Assembly (NCBI RefSeq): GCF_000004075.3
Contig: NC_026655.2
Span: forward strand, 19,515,489-19,579,488
Reading direction: 5' to 3'
Origin: Cucumis sativus
Taxonomy: Eukaryota > Streptophyta > Magnoliopsida > Cucurbitales > Cucurbitaceae
DNA length: 64,000 nt
A program made the translations under genes and the position numbers. Under the pieces are notes generated by a model. It saw only the letters and a program-made list of their open reading frames with translations. It was not told where the DNA came from and made no database searches. Within the stretch, counting starts at the first letter, position 1. Each line of letters begins with the position of its first letter. Shown here one piece after another: positions 35,927-45,073 of this stretch.

Positions 35927-36705
35927 ATGGGTGAAAAAATGCCGCTGCCGGCACCGCCGTGTTTATCTCTTCACTCCAATTTCTTTTCCTCTCTTAAGCA
36001 GGTAAATCCCAATTTCAATTCCATTTCCCCTGTTTTTCTCCCTCGTTTTCCTTCAATTGATTCACAACACAGGTCGAAAAGCGCCTCAAATTAGATCATT
36101 CATCGCAACGAGACGTTCTTCATCCACCACCGCCATTGCCAGTACGAACCAATTCTTCTTCAACTGAAGAAGACTCACTGAGCACTCCCATGTACCTTCA
36201 TTTCCCCCAAACCAACACAAGCTCCACCCTACAAGAAAGCAGCCAAGCGCCACTCGAATTCCTCTCAAGTTCCTCCCAATCTCCACCATCTCATCCGAAA
36301 TCAGAATCGAATCCTCCAAAACCCATCGATCGTGGTCAAAATCGGGATGTAGACGACATTCAACGGCTAATTCAACTCCTAGGGTTAGAAGATTCGTGTG
36401 ACGAAAAGGAATTCGGAGCTAAGAATGGCTGTAATGGCTGTGAGGGATGTGAAAGCGGGTTTTACAGTAAGATCGTTGGCTTAAAAGGCCCCAAATGTAG
36501 AAAGGAGGTAGAGAGGCTAAATGGATGGATTGAGTTCTTTAGTAATGGTGGTGATGAAGAAGACAGGTTAGAGCCTCTTAGACTGGCGTATTTGCTGTTG
36601 GGGAAAGCTGTTTTTGCTTCTAATGACGATGATGGATGTTTGGAAGGATTGGAATTCCCTTCAACTGTAGAGGATTTCTTGCTGAATGATCCTCCTGCAT
36701 TATAG
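35927..36705 (+). CDS. Small plant protein of unknown function, two exons
   Basis: Exon 1 (35927-36001, ends CAG before GTAAAT) and exon 2 (36073-36705, after AACACAG) join in frame to 235 residues. The ATG at 35927 has a better context than the in-frame ATG at 35939, so I chose it. The first 120 residues are low-complexity and rich in Ser and Pro. The C-terminal part looks folded: VDDIQRLIQLLGL, a Cys-rich loop C-N-G-C-E-G-C, then WIEFFSNGG, a RLAYLLLGKAVF helix and an acidic end FPSTVEDFLLNDPP. I do not recognise the family. It starts 235 bp after the Lhcb stop, and a gypsy element inserted 129 bp after its own stop, possibly affecting its 3' UTR. Confidence 0.65.
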
Positions 36706-36833
36706 GTAATAATTCCACTTCAGTTATCTCTTTTGTTTTGTACATATTTATTTTTTATTTCATAAGCATGAGCAGTTGAATCGAAGCTTTGATTTCCTGT
36801 CTGGGTCAATAATGGCCACTATTAGTTCTATTC

Positions 36834-37152
36834 TGATAGACCTCCTACCATATACCAATATTGTAGAAGAAATAATGAAGAGTTAGTTAGGTTGTTAGTC
36901 AAGCTGTTAGTTAGGTAGTTGAGAAATTAGTTAATACGGTTAGTATAAATAAATGCTAAGAAAGAGGGAAGGGTGTGGAATTTGTAAGTGAGGGAGAGAG
37001 ACAGGCTTCTGTGCATCTTTGAAAGACAAGATAACGGGAGAGTGAGTTCTGAATTGAGACATTCTCAATTCGGCTATTGATTCCTTTGTGTAAGAACAGT
37101 TACTAAATACTATCAATAAAGTTTACCTTAATATCAAGTATGGATTCCATCA
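36834..37152 (+). repeat. 5' LTR of the gypsy element
   Basis: 319 bp, TG...CA. It contains TATAAATAAATG at about 36943, a likely promoter TATA box, and AATAAAG near 37126 as a possible polyadenylation signal. Confidence 0.9.
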
Positions 37153-37155
37153 TAT

Positions 37156-37167
37156 TGGTATCAGAGC
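37156..37167 (+). other. Primer-binding site, initiator tRNA-Met type
   Basis: TGGTATCAGAGC stands three bases inside the 5' LTR end and is complementary to the 3' end of plant initiator tRNA-Met. Confidence 0.9.
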
Positions 37168-37195
37168 ACGTACATCCTGGGCAAGCGACAAAAAG

Positions 37196-38270
37196 ATGAT
37201 GAAACATATAGAGGAATGGTTTGAAACCATGGAGCAGGAGATCGCGAGTATGAAAATCGATCTACAACGATTATCAGAACTCGAAGCCAAGATGACGAAA
37301 CATATGGAGAAGATCGATGTACAAAATGAACTAAACACACAGCAACAACAAAATTTTTTGAAATATATCGAGAGCATGATGAAGGATCCATCCTCATCAA
37401 CATCGGAATCGGAAAAGGCGTCTAGTAAAATGAAAGCGAAGGTATACGAATCGAATGAAGAACCAAACTCAAGTGAGAAGGAGGAAAGCGATAAGAATAG
37501 TGTTCGAAGTAAATTCAAGAAGGTAGAAATGCCCGTGTTTAACAGAAGAAGCAGAATTTGGGAGAAAAGATTTACTGACTGCAGTAAATTCTTTATTTCT
37601 GTATGTCTAGGATATTTACATCAACCAAGCTTGGTATTTATAGATTCTTGGCAGCAACTGATAACTGTCTAACAGATTAACTAACACAACTAATACAACA
37701 GAAAATAACAGATTAACTAATACAACTAATACAACAGAAAATAACAGTCTAACTACTTTTATTGTTAATAGTGTTCAATGGCGAAGACCTAGACTCCTGG
37801 CTGTTTCGTGGCAATTGGTACTTCCAGATTCATAAGCTAATAGACTCCGAAAAAATGACGGTTGCGACGATCAGCTTCGACGGACCAGCTTTGAATTGGT
37901 ATAGAGCCCAAGAAGAGCGGGAGAAATTCACGGGATGGTCGAACCTAAAGGAAAGATTATTGGTGCGATTTCGATCAGCAAGGGAGGGATCGATATGCGG
38001 CCAATTCCTGAGGATCAGATAAGAAACCACAGTAGAAGAGTATTGGAACCTGTTTGACAAACTAATGGCGCCATTATCAGGCCTGGAAGATCAAGTGGTT
38101 GAACAGACCTTCCTAAATGGGTTGTTACCATGGATCAAGGCAGAAGTTGAATTCGGCCGGCCGATTGGTTTAGCCTAAATGATGCAATTAGCGCAACTCG
38201 TGGAGAATCGGGAGATCATTTGTAATGTGGCCAATATCAAAGGATACGCAAGAGGTAATTCCTACTACTC
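37196..38270 (+). pseudogene. gypsy gag, interrupted
   Basis: The first part (37196-37540) is a coiled-coil-like, Glu/Lys-rich N-terminus. The capsid region resumes at 37772 with GEDLDSWLFRG and FDGPALNWYRAQEE, the usual plant gypsy gag pattern, after an insertion of about 231 bp. In-frame stops are at 38020-38022 and 38176-38178. The nucleocapsid zinc knuckle comes after the nested solo LTR, near 38824, and is degenerate: the end G-H-K-C-K is kept but the second Cys is lost. Confidence 0.8.
37540..37770. mobile_element. Insertion of 231 bp inside gag
   Basis: GTGTT stands on both sides (37535-37539 and 37771-37775), and removing the segment plus one copy rejoins the gag reading frame at the conserved Phe-Asn-Gly-Glu position. 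Inside is a 36-bp unit repeated twice (TAACAGATTAACTAA(C/T)AC), and the word TATTTATAG at 37638. The ends are TAACAG and TGTTAATA. The class is unknown; a 5-bp duplication would fit a solo LTR or a similar insertion. Confidence 0.6.
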
Positions 38271-38450
38271 CAATCTTTTTAAATCCAATCTGGGGCGGGA
38301 ATGAGTAATAATGAGAACAAAGGTAATAACACGTGGCCTATGAGAACAACCACACGGAGAGAAGTGGGGACTGGAGAGGTAAAAAAATAAGGGCCATCAA
38401 AGAGGTTGAGTGATGCGGAGTTCCAAACCAGGAAGGAGAAAGACCTATGC

Positions 38451-38819
38451 TGATGGAACTCCAATTGGTAATTAAGTAAGAAATCTCTTATTAATCCGTA
38501 TCTAGAAATGAATACAAGGATTCAAATTGATAATCCCTCAATTCGGAAAACTCTCCCTATTATGCCTTCCTCTCTCTCAAGGAATTGCAAGGATATCTCA
38601 AACCACTTTCTAAATAACTTTCTCTCTTCCTAACGTTTCTCTACTTATACTTATAGACTTACAAAATGACAACTCATTATTTACTCATACTAACAAACTT
38701 ACAAAACGACAGCTAATCACTTTTAATTTCCGTTTTCTTCACTCGTGTGAACTGTTGTGGTCCCCTCCCCTTTCTTCTCGTTCCTTCTACTATACTTATG
38801 TATAATTGGTGGTCTATCA
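38451..38819 (-). mobile_element. Solo LTR nested in the gypsy element, opposite orientation
   Basis: The 369-bp segment starts TGATGGAAC and ends GGTCTATCA, the complement of the host element's own LTR ends, so it belongs to a related family in reverse orientation. The 5-bp word TATGC flanks it exactly (38446-38450 and 38820-38824). It splits gag just before the zinc knuckle. The lack of internal sequence means it formed by LTR recombination after insertion. Confidence 0.85.
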
Positions 38820-38824
38820 TATGC

Positions 38825-39418
38825 TTTCACGGTAATGAAAAATTTTCCCATGGCCACAAGTGTAAGGTGAGGGAGCAAAGAGAACTCAGAATGTTTGTAG
38901 TCAAAAGCGATGATGAAGAATGGGAGATTCTGGAAGACTTGGGGGATACAAAAAAGGAGCTGAACATGGTAGAAGTGGTAGAAGATGACCAGACGGTCAT
39001 AGAACTATCCATCAACTCGGTTGTGGGGTTATCTAACCCGGGCACTATGAAGGTCAAGGGAAAAATTAAAGAAAGAGAAGTAGTGATCCTGATTGACTGT
39101 AGGGCTACCCACAACTTCATTTCTACTAACGTGGTAGAGGAATTGCAGCTTACAACCAAAGATACCTCACACTATGGAGTCATTTTGGGATCCGACACAA
39201 CAGTGAAAGGTAAGGGAGCCTGTGAGGCAGTGGAAGGTGAAATTGAGCAGATGGAAGATAGTGGCCAATTTCTTACTGTTGGAGCTAGGAGGAGTAGAGG
39301 TCGTATCGGGGATGCAATGGTTATACTCGTTAGGCATCATTGAAGTGGACTGGAGAAATTTAACTTTGACATTCACCCATCAAGGTAAAATGGTAATCAT
39401 CAAGGAGACCCCAGCTTA
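38825..39418 (+). pseudogene. gypsy aspartic protease remnant
   Basis: Downstream of the degenerate zinc knuckle the frame reads into an acidic linker and then ILIDCRATHNFIS (Asp codon at 39095-39097). Plant gypsy proteases have D-S/T-G-A-T-H-N-F at this place; here the Ser-Gly pair is replaced by Cys-Arg, which should abolish activity. The frame shifts near 39260 and continues in another frame with SGMQWLYSLGIIEVDWRNL, a common gypsy block. Confidence 0.75.
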
Positions 39419-39659
39419 ACTAAGTTAAGAATCAACTTGAAGAAAATGATGAAAACATGGGATAGTTCCAATCAAGGATTCTTGATCGAATGCCGCGCCA
39501 TGGAAAGAAGGCTAATAACAAAGAAGAAGATGATCTTGAAGAAGTAGTAACAGTGGAAGAATCGGTAGCTATAGTCCTGAAGAAATATGAAGATGTGCTC
39601 ACATGGCTTGAGAAACTACCACCAAGAAGAGAAATTGAGCACCACATCCATAAAAAAAA

Positions 39660-40230
39660 GACACTGACCCATTTAATGTAAGGCCATACCGCTATGCATA
39701 CCAACAGAAGACTGAGATAGAGAAGCTTGTGGAGGAGATGTTAACTTTAGGGGTAATAGGACCAAGCAATAGCCCGTATTCTAGCCTAGTACTATTAGTA
39801 AGAAAGAAAGATGGGAGCTGGCAATTCTGCGTTGACTATAGAGCACTGAATAACGTAATTGTTCGTGATATATAATTAAATTTACTTTCAACCACAAGCT
39901 TAAGCTTTTGGATGAATTGGTGGTTTAATAGTAACAATACCGGACAAGTTTCCCATTCCCGTCATTGAAGAATTGTTTGATGAATTGAATGGAGCATCGT
40001 GGTTCTCGAAAATCAATCTGAAGGAGAGATACCAACAAATCTGTATGTGTGAAGAAGATATTGAAAAAACAGCCTTCTTTACCCATGAAGGCCACTATGA
40101 ATTCATGGTTATGCCGTTTGGATTAACCAACGCACCATCAACCTTCCAGTCCCTGGTGAATTCAATATTTAAACCGTACTTGAGGAGATTCGTATTGGTG
40201 TTTTTTTGACGATATCTTGATCTAAAGTAG
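39660..40230 (+). pseudogene. gypsy reverse transcriptase remnant, truncated
   Basis: The words LVRKKDGSWQFCVDYRALN (about 39798-39854), [20 protein letters not shown] and [19 protein letters not shown] [14 protein letters not shown] are unmistakable gypsy reverse transcriptase blocks. There is a stop near 39872 and a frame break. The catalytic F-x-D-D motif at about 40199-40212 is thrown out of frame by one extra T in a T run. Sequence ends soon after at the inverted LTR piece, so the thumb, RNase H and integrase are gone. Confidence 0.85.
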
Positions 40231-40256
40231 GGACTTAGAAACACACCTACGACACT

Positions 40257-40584
40257 TCTCTGATACCAATATGATGGAAACCGTATGTATTAAGAAATGA
40301 TCTTTATTGATAGTAACTGCTCATCCTCATTACACATATGAATTCTACCCTCCTGAATCTTATCTCTCAAAGATGTCAGAAGTCTTCCTCTCTGTTTTAT
40401 TACAAAACTCTCTTCCTCTTTCTTTCTTAGCTTCTTTCTTTTATTACCGTAGCATTAACGGTTTTAACTAACTTTCACACTTTCTGTTTAACTGTTATAG
40501 TGTAATAATAACAGTTAAACTGTTTCAGTCTAACTACTAACTTTCTTTCTTCTACTATATTGGTATGTTATGGGGGGTCTTTCA
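40257..40584 (-). mobile_element. Inverted LTR plus primer-binding site inside the gypsy element
   Basis: On the minus strand this reads as an LTR (40584 down to 40272, TGAAAGACCCC...TTCCATCA) followed by a near-perfect primer-binding word (TGGTATCAGAGA, 40257-40268). It is homologous to the host element's LTR, in reverse. Because it includes the primer site it is not a plain solo LTR. It looks like a truncated or rearranged second insertion that replaced the 3' pol region. The integrase tail resumes at about 40585 with residues ending H-L-E-N-K-M-N-L-E. Confidence 0.75.
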
Positions 40585-40621
40585 CAACGATATCCCCAGT
40601 TTCACCTTGAGAACAAGATGA

Positions 40622-40637
40622 ATTTGGAGGAGTGTAA
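40622..40637 (+). other. Polypurine tract of the gypsy element
   Basis: ATTTGGAGGAGTG lies directly before the 3' LTR, the usual place of the plus-strand primer. Confidence 0.7.
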
Positions 40638-40952
40638 TGATAGACCCCCTATCATACACCAATATAGTGGAAGAAAGAAGAGTTAGTTAGGCTGTTAGTC
40701 AAGTCGTTAGTCAGGTAGTTGAGAAATTAGTTAATACTATTAGTATAAATAAATGCTAAGAAAGAGGGAAGGGTGTGGAATTTGTAAGTGAGGTAGAGAG
40801 ATAGGCTTTTGCACATCTTTGGAAGACAAGATAACAGGAGAGTGAGTTCCGAATTGAGACATTCTCAATTCGGCTATTGATTCCTTTGTGTAAGAACAGT
40901 TACTAAATACTATCAATAAAGTTTACCTTAATATCAAGTACGGATTCCATCA
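40638..40952 (+). repeat. 3' LTR of the gypsy element
   Basis: 315 bp, TG...CA, same orientation as the 5' LTR. Confidence 0.9.
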
Positions 40953-40957
40953 TATTC

Positions 40958-41681
40958 TCAAATGAGTTTCAAGAGATATTTGTAGTGATTTTTCTTTAAA
41001 ATGGTTGGTTTATCTCTCGCTGGTCACAGGGTTTGTAGTGATATAATCCTTGAGTTGCTCTTCTATTCGCCCTTTCATGAGAATGATCATTTTTTCTGGC
41101 TTGCGGGTGCGTGTTATTTTGTGAGATCATTAAGGCGAGCAGAATAATCTGAGTGTTCAAAGGGTTGAAAATGAATCTTAGTAGTATTTGTTCACTTATT
41201 AGGTTTCATTACTTTAAACTTCGATTTGGCGGACATTTTAATTACTCTTTATATTTGTTAGATACTATATTAAATTTGTCTCTACTCATCGGTTTATGCT
41301 TTTGGGTTAGTTGGTGATTTAAGATGGTAGGTTAGATATTATATTATGTCTCCACCTATTAGCTTAAGCTTTTGGGTCGGTTGGTGATTTAAGATTGTAT
41401 CAGAGCATGTGGTCCAGGAAGATTCTGTGTTCAAACTTCTGTATTGTTGTTTCCTCTCCAATTGATGTTAATTTTCACTTGTTGGACCTTTCTTCATATT
41501 CCAAGTCCACCGGTGAGGGGCGTTAAGCTTTTGGGTGGACTGATTTAAGAAGGTTCTATCTTGGAATCCTTTTAAATGCTCAACTGAATCCCTGCTTCCT
41601 GCATCATTGTTTTACACCTACTTCTACTCTTGATACTGCCATGTAATCAGAGCAAGTAACTATAGTTCGTGGAGTTGTGCT
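40958..41681. other. Non-coding DNA with an LTR-leader-like repeat
   Basis: A unit near 41285-41330 and again at 41345-41410 shares GCTTTTGGGT(T/C)(A/G)GTTGGTGATTTAAGAT; the second is followed by TGTATCAGAGCATG, a primer-binding-like word. A third partial copy is at about 41525 (TTAAGCTTTTGGGTGGAC). These look like retroelement leader scraps. No gene is seen. Confidence 0.45.
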
Positions 41682-42297
41682 ATGATGATGGAAAATTCTG
41701 GAAAGATCAAGTCAGGACCAAATGCAGAAGGTAATCTTCTTTTGGCTTGAGCTTGTAACAATGATATCATTGCGTTGTGGATCTTGAATTCATTTTCAAA
41801 AGAGCTTAGCCACAACCCACGCTAATTCAACGAGTGTCAATCCATTGGCTTTTATAAGCCACCTTTGGAGAAAGGTTCTTAAACTCTGGAACATGGTTTT
41901 TCAGATGGTAGAAAGGTATAGGTTGGATGGAAATTCGAATGGAAATATGATTTTGGACGTACTTTTGAGGAAGAATAAACTGATTTTGAAGATGTGGTTG
42001 GATATTGGGCATAAATATTTGCATACTTGGAAAGACATTCTTTGTTTTTGTTTTTATTTATTTTTTCTTTCTTTGTAATGATCCATATATGTTGAAACTG
42101 CATAGATTATTTAAATTATTCCTTCTATGATCATCCAGATGAATTGAATTTCATTGAATTTGTGAACTTCGGCAGGAAAATGGGAAGGCATGGCTGAAAA
42201 TTTCTGGTTTCAACCTGAGATGAAAGTCATGAACAAGCTTCAACACCAGAGCTCAAAAAGAATCGCTTCAACCAAAAGCATGTTAACTGTCACTTGA
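41682..42297 (+). CDS. Candidate small two-exon gene or terminal exons, unknown
   Basis: Exon 41682-41730 (ATGATGATGG...GCAGAAG before GTAATC) and exon 42176-42297 (after TTCGGCAG) join in phase to 56 residues ending in TGA. The second exon reads WEGMAENFWFQPEMKVMNK, a composition that looks protein-like. I do not recognise it. It could be a short gene, or the last exons of a gene whose earlier exons are lost or displaced by the gypsy insertion. Evidence is limited to open frame and splice-site fit. Confidence 0.3.
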
Positions 42298-42570
42298 TCA
42301 GGATTAAAACTAGCTGCTAAAGCAGAGGAACATATGGTTTTGGATTGGCCCAAAGCTGCATCAAAGAAAATAAAAATAAATAAATAAATAAAGGCTAAAA
42401 TTGAACTGATTGGTAAGCCGAATTTAGATGTATAAATGGCTGTTTCTTTCTTCCTTTTTACATTTTGATTCAATTGATAGTAATAATATTATACAAACGC
42501 ATGCTTAATGAGATGCTACATAGTACATACATAACACACCGTTGCCCGGAAAGAATTGAAAAGAAAAAAA

Positions 42571-42571
<1 letters not shown>

Positions 42572-42651
<80 letters not shown>
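42572..42651 (-). tRNA. tRNA-Leu (anticodon UAG)
   Basis: The minus strand gives an 80-nt class II tRNA: 5' GACAGTT pairs with 3' AGCTGTC followed by discriminator A. Box A is TGGCCGAGTGG and box B GGTTCAAATCC. The anticodon arm CAGA-TTTAGGC-TCTG has TAG at its centre, and the long variable arm has the GTCCGAAAGGGC form typical of tRNA-Leu. There is no intron. A T-run (minus strand, 42571 down to about 42558) follows as a Pol III terminator, and CAA-like words precede the 5' end. Confidence 0.97.
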
Positions 42652-42714
42652 AATTGATGATAGAAATTTGACATTTTTTTTAATTACTTGTTTTCTAGTA
42701 TTTTGTTTATTTTT

Positions 42715-43247
42715 GAAACAATTTAACGTATAGCAATTAGATTTAAAATATTTGTATATACAGCCACATCTTTAAAAAAATTACAAATATAGCAATAATG
42801 ATAGACCATGTTAAATATTGGTCTAATTATAAGAATTTACCACTATCACTATTAGACTTTGTTGTATATATATTTTAAATATTGTTATATACTTAATTAT
42901 TATTTTTAAAATTGATACCTATTATAATTACCCATTATTTTTTACTTTTGTGTTAAGTCTTTTAATTATCCATTTTGTTTCAACAATGGTAAGGTAAAAT
43001 TTTCGAAATTTATTCCAACATTTTAAAAAATGTTTATTTTAACCCTTAAAATTTTAAACCTTTTCAAATGAAATAAAATTTTACGATTTATTTAAGGGTC
43101 TTTAACTAAGATCGGCTAAAATGATATATGTTATTATATGATGAACTCCAATTTCTAATAAATTTCACATATATCCTAACTGTGTCTATATATTTCTTAA
43201 AAGTAAGACACATATTACATATATACTCATTTTTATTATTTAATTGA

Positions 43248-43281
<34 letters not shown>

Positions 43282-43370
43282 GAAAAAGAACCTGGGTTAC
43301 GAGTTTGGAAAGAAATAAAAAATGCTTCAAACTTTCCTTCTTCTAATACGATGGTTTACTTCTTTCATTA
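42715..43370. other. Dispersed repeat copy and AT-rich DNA
   Basis: A copy of the dispersed repeat lies at about 42720-42900 (ATTACAAATATAGCAATAATGATAGACC, then TTGTTGTATATAT). The rest is AT-rich with an AT run at 43252-43278. No gene is seen. Confidence 0.5.
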
Positions 43371-44610
43371 TATTCACAAAAGTAGTTGTTTATAATGGGG
43401 AATTTAAGAGATTTCGACGGTGAAGAAGAAGAAGTTCAATGGCCGGCAAAGAGCAAATTTTTGATAGAATCTGGATCCAAATTAGGAGGTTAGTATTGTA
43501 TATTTCGAATCATATGAAGATTAGGGTATATTGAGTATATTTTACATATTCGATAAATTGGTGAACTAAATAGGCAAACAAAGGATTATGAAAATTTTGA
43601 ATGTGAGACATTCTAGGGTTTCTTGAGTTTAAAAGTAACAAAAATTTGGGCGTGTGATTTACATATGTAACGAAAACTTACTCTGTGTTGATTTAACATG
43701 CATTGTGGTTTACATATGTTAAATGGTAGTGAATTTTGTAAAATGTTCTTTATATGCAATGAATAAAATGGTTCGTAACAGTGAAAGATGCCTTGGATCA
43801 AGGAGTAGGAAGATTAAATCAAACGAACATGATCCGATTATTATTGATGATGCAGAGGTATATGTAATATTAACTGTTGTAAAGTGTTTCTAAATTGATG
43901 ATTCATACTTGTCCCATAGATATATATAAAATAATTATATTGTATTTGTGTATATTACATAGGATGAAAATAATACAAGTTTTGTAGAGAGTTGTGAAGA
44001 AGAGCAGAGGGACTATGAACCCATACAATCCATGTTCCCAATGAGAATGACTATGATTTAACCAAACTAAATGGAACTCAAATAGTTATATACGATGACA
44101 ACATAGCTATAAAAAGAAACGTAGTGCTGGAAACACTTGGGAAGAAAATTCCAGCAAACGAAAAGGAGGTAAGTTAATTAATTTATAGATATCAAAACAA
44201 GGTAGTATATATGTTATAATAATAGTTCATTCTGCTATGATATGAGGTATATGAACAAAGCTAAATATCTTATGGTATATTAACAACTCATTTTATTCGG
44301 TAGAAATCAGAAGGATCAAAGACATCTTAAGTACATTTTGAGCAAAGATCTGAATCAGATGAGGTATATTTTATTGGCAACACTATTATTTTAATTATTA
44401 GTTTTTGATAATTATAAGTATATTTAAAATGTATAATGGACAAGATAATGTACCAATCATTAAAAGGAGGTTATATAGAGAAATGACAACTGGGAAAAGA
44501 AAAATAAATCAACCTCAGTTATTTGTTGAAGAAAAATCAAAAGAAATAAAAAAAAAAAAAGAAAAGTAATGCAAAGAAAACAAAAGTGCAAGAAGGTGAA
44601 GAACTTTTGA
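43371..44610 (+). mobile_element. Unnamed repeat family, copy B, with short exon-like pieces
   Basis: The start GGTGAAGAAGAAGAAG, then GATAGAATCTGGATCCAAATTAGGAGGTTAG, matches copy C (53257 on). Short acidic/basic open pieces occur between splice-like words (about 43752-43858, 43964-44060, 44085-44168), for example HDPIIIDDAE and SFVESCEEEQRDYEP, but no known domain is visible. Cucurbit MULEs that carry a Ulp1-type protease are known, but I cannot see that protease here, so the class is open. Confidence 0.35.
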
Positions 44611-44644
44611 TCCAACTTGCCCTTCCCCTAGAATTTACCTCTAG

Positions 44645-44708
44645 AGAATATATGGCAAAGCAAAATCAATAAAAGTAGAATATATGGCAAAGCAAAATCA
44701 ATAAAAGT
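44645..44708. repeat. Perfect 32-bp tandem duplication
   Basis: AGAATATATGGCAAAGCAAA...AAGT occurs twice in a row. Confidence 0.9.
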
Positions 44709-45073
44709 AGAAAGAAATTATCAAGATGTAGAGAAAGAGAAAATCGCACCTAGAGCAAATATGGACGGCCATAACTGAAACTGCCAATCCGATAAAAACT
44801 TGTGAGGTTGCTAAAAACATAGAAAATTTTCCATCTTTATTTATATATAAGCCAAAAGATGACTCACAACCACAATATAACAGTAATAAAAACCCTAAAC
44901 CCTACCTAACTACTAATATACCACCACTAATATTCCTAAGGTAACCTCTAGCAGCATAATCTAATGAATGGGGAAACACAAATTTCAAGCACAAGTACCT
45001 GAATTTTTACTATTCGGTTTCTTATCTTAAAACTCTCTTCTTCCCTTCCAGCCACGATAATTTTGTTTTATTC

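Larger units (their letters stand above)
36834..40952 (+). mobile_element. Complete but defective Ty3/gypsy LTR retrotransposon, 5-bp TSD
   Basis: Two direct LTRs (36834-37152 and 40638-40952) start TGATAGAC and end TTCCATCA. The 5-bp word TATTC stands on both outer sides (36829-36833 and 40953-40957). A primer-binding site follows the 5' LTR, and a purine-rich GAATTTGGAGGAGTG precedes the 3' LTR. By eye the LTRs differ at about 20 of about 315 aligned positions plus one 4-bp gap, so the insertion is not recent. Order of domains is gag, protease, reverse transcriptase, which is gypsy-like. RNase H and integrase are essentially missing, replaced by an inverted LTR piece. The gag carries stops, and two other insertions are nested. 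It cannot move on its own. Confidence 0.9.

Noticed and set aside
37196-37672. Coiled-coil gene of 158 residues
   Set aside because: It is the N-terminal gag of the gypsy element and its last part reads into an insertion.
36834-40952. Possible integrated plant virus (reverse-transcribing)
   Set aside because: The LTRs, 5-bp target duplication, Met-tRNA primer site and gag-protease-reverse transcriptase order fit a Ty3/gypsy retrotransposon; no movement or coat-protein signature is seen.
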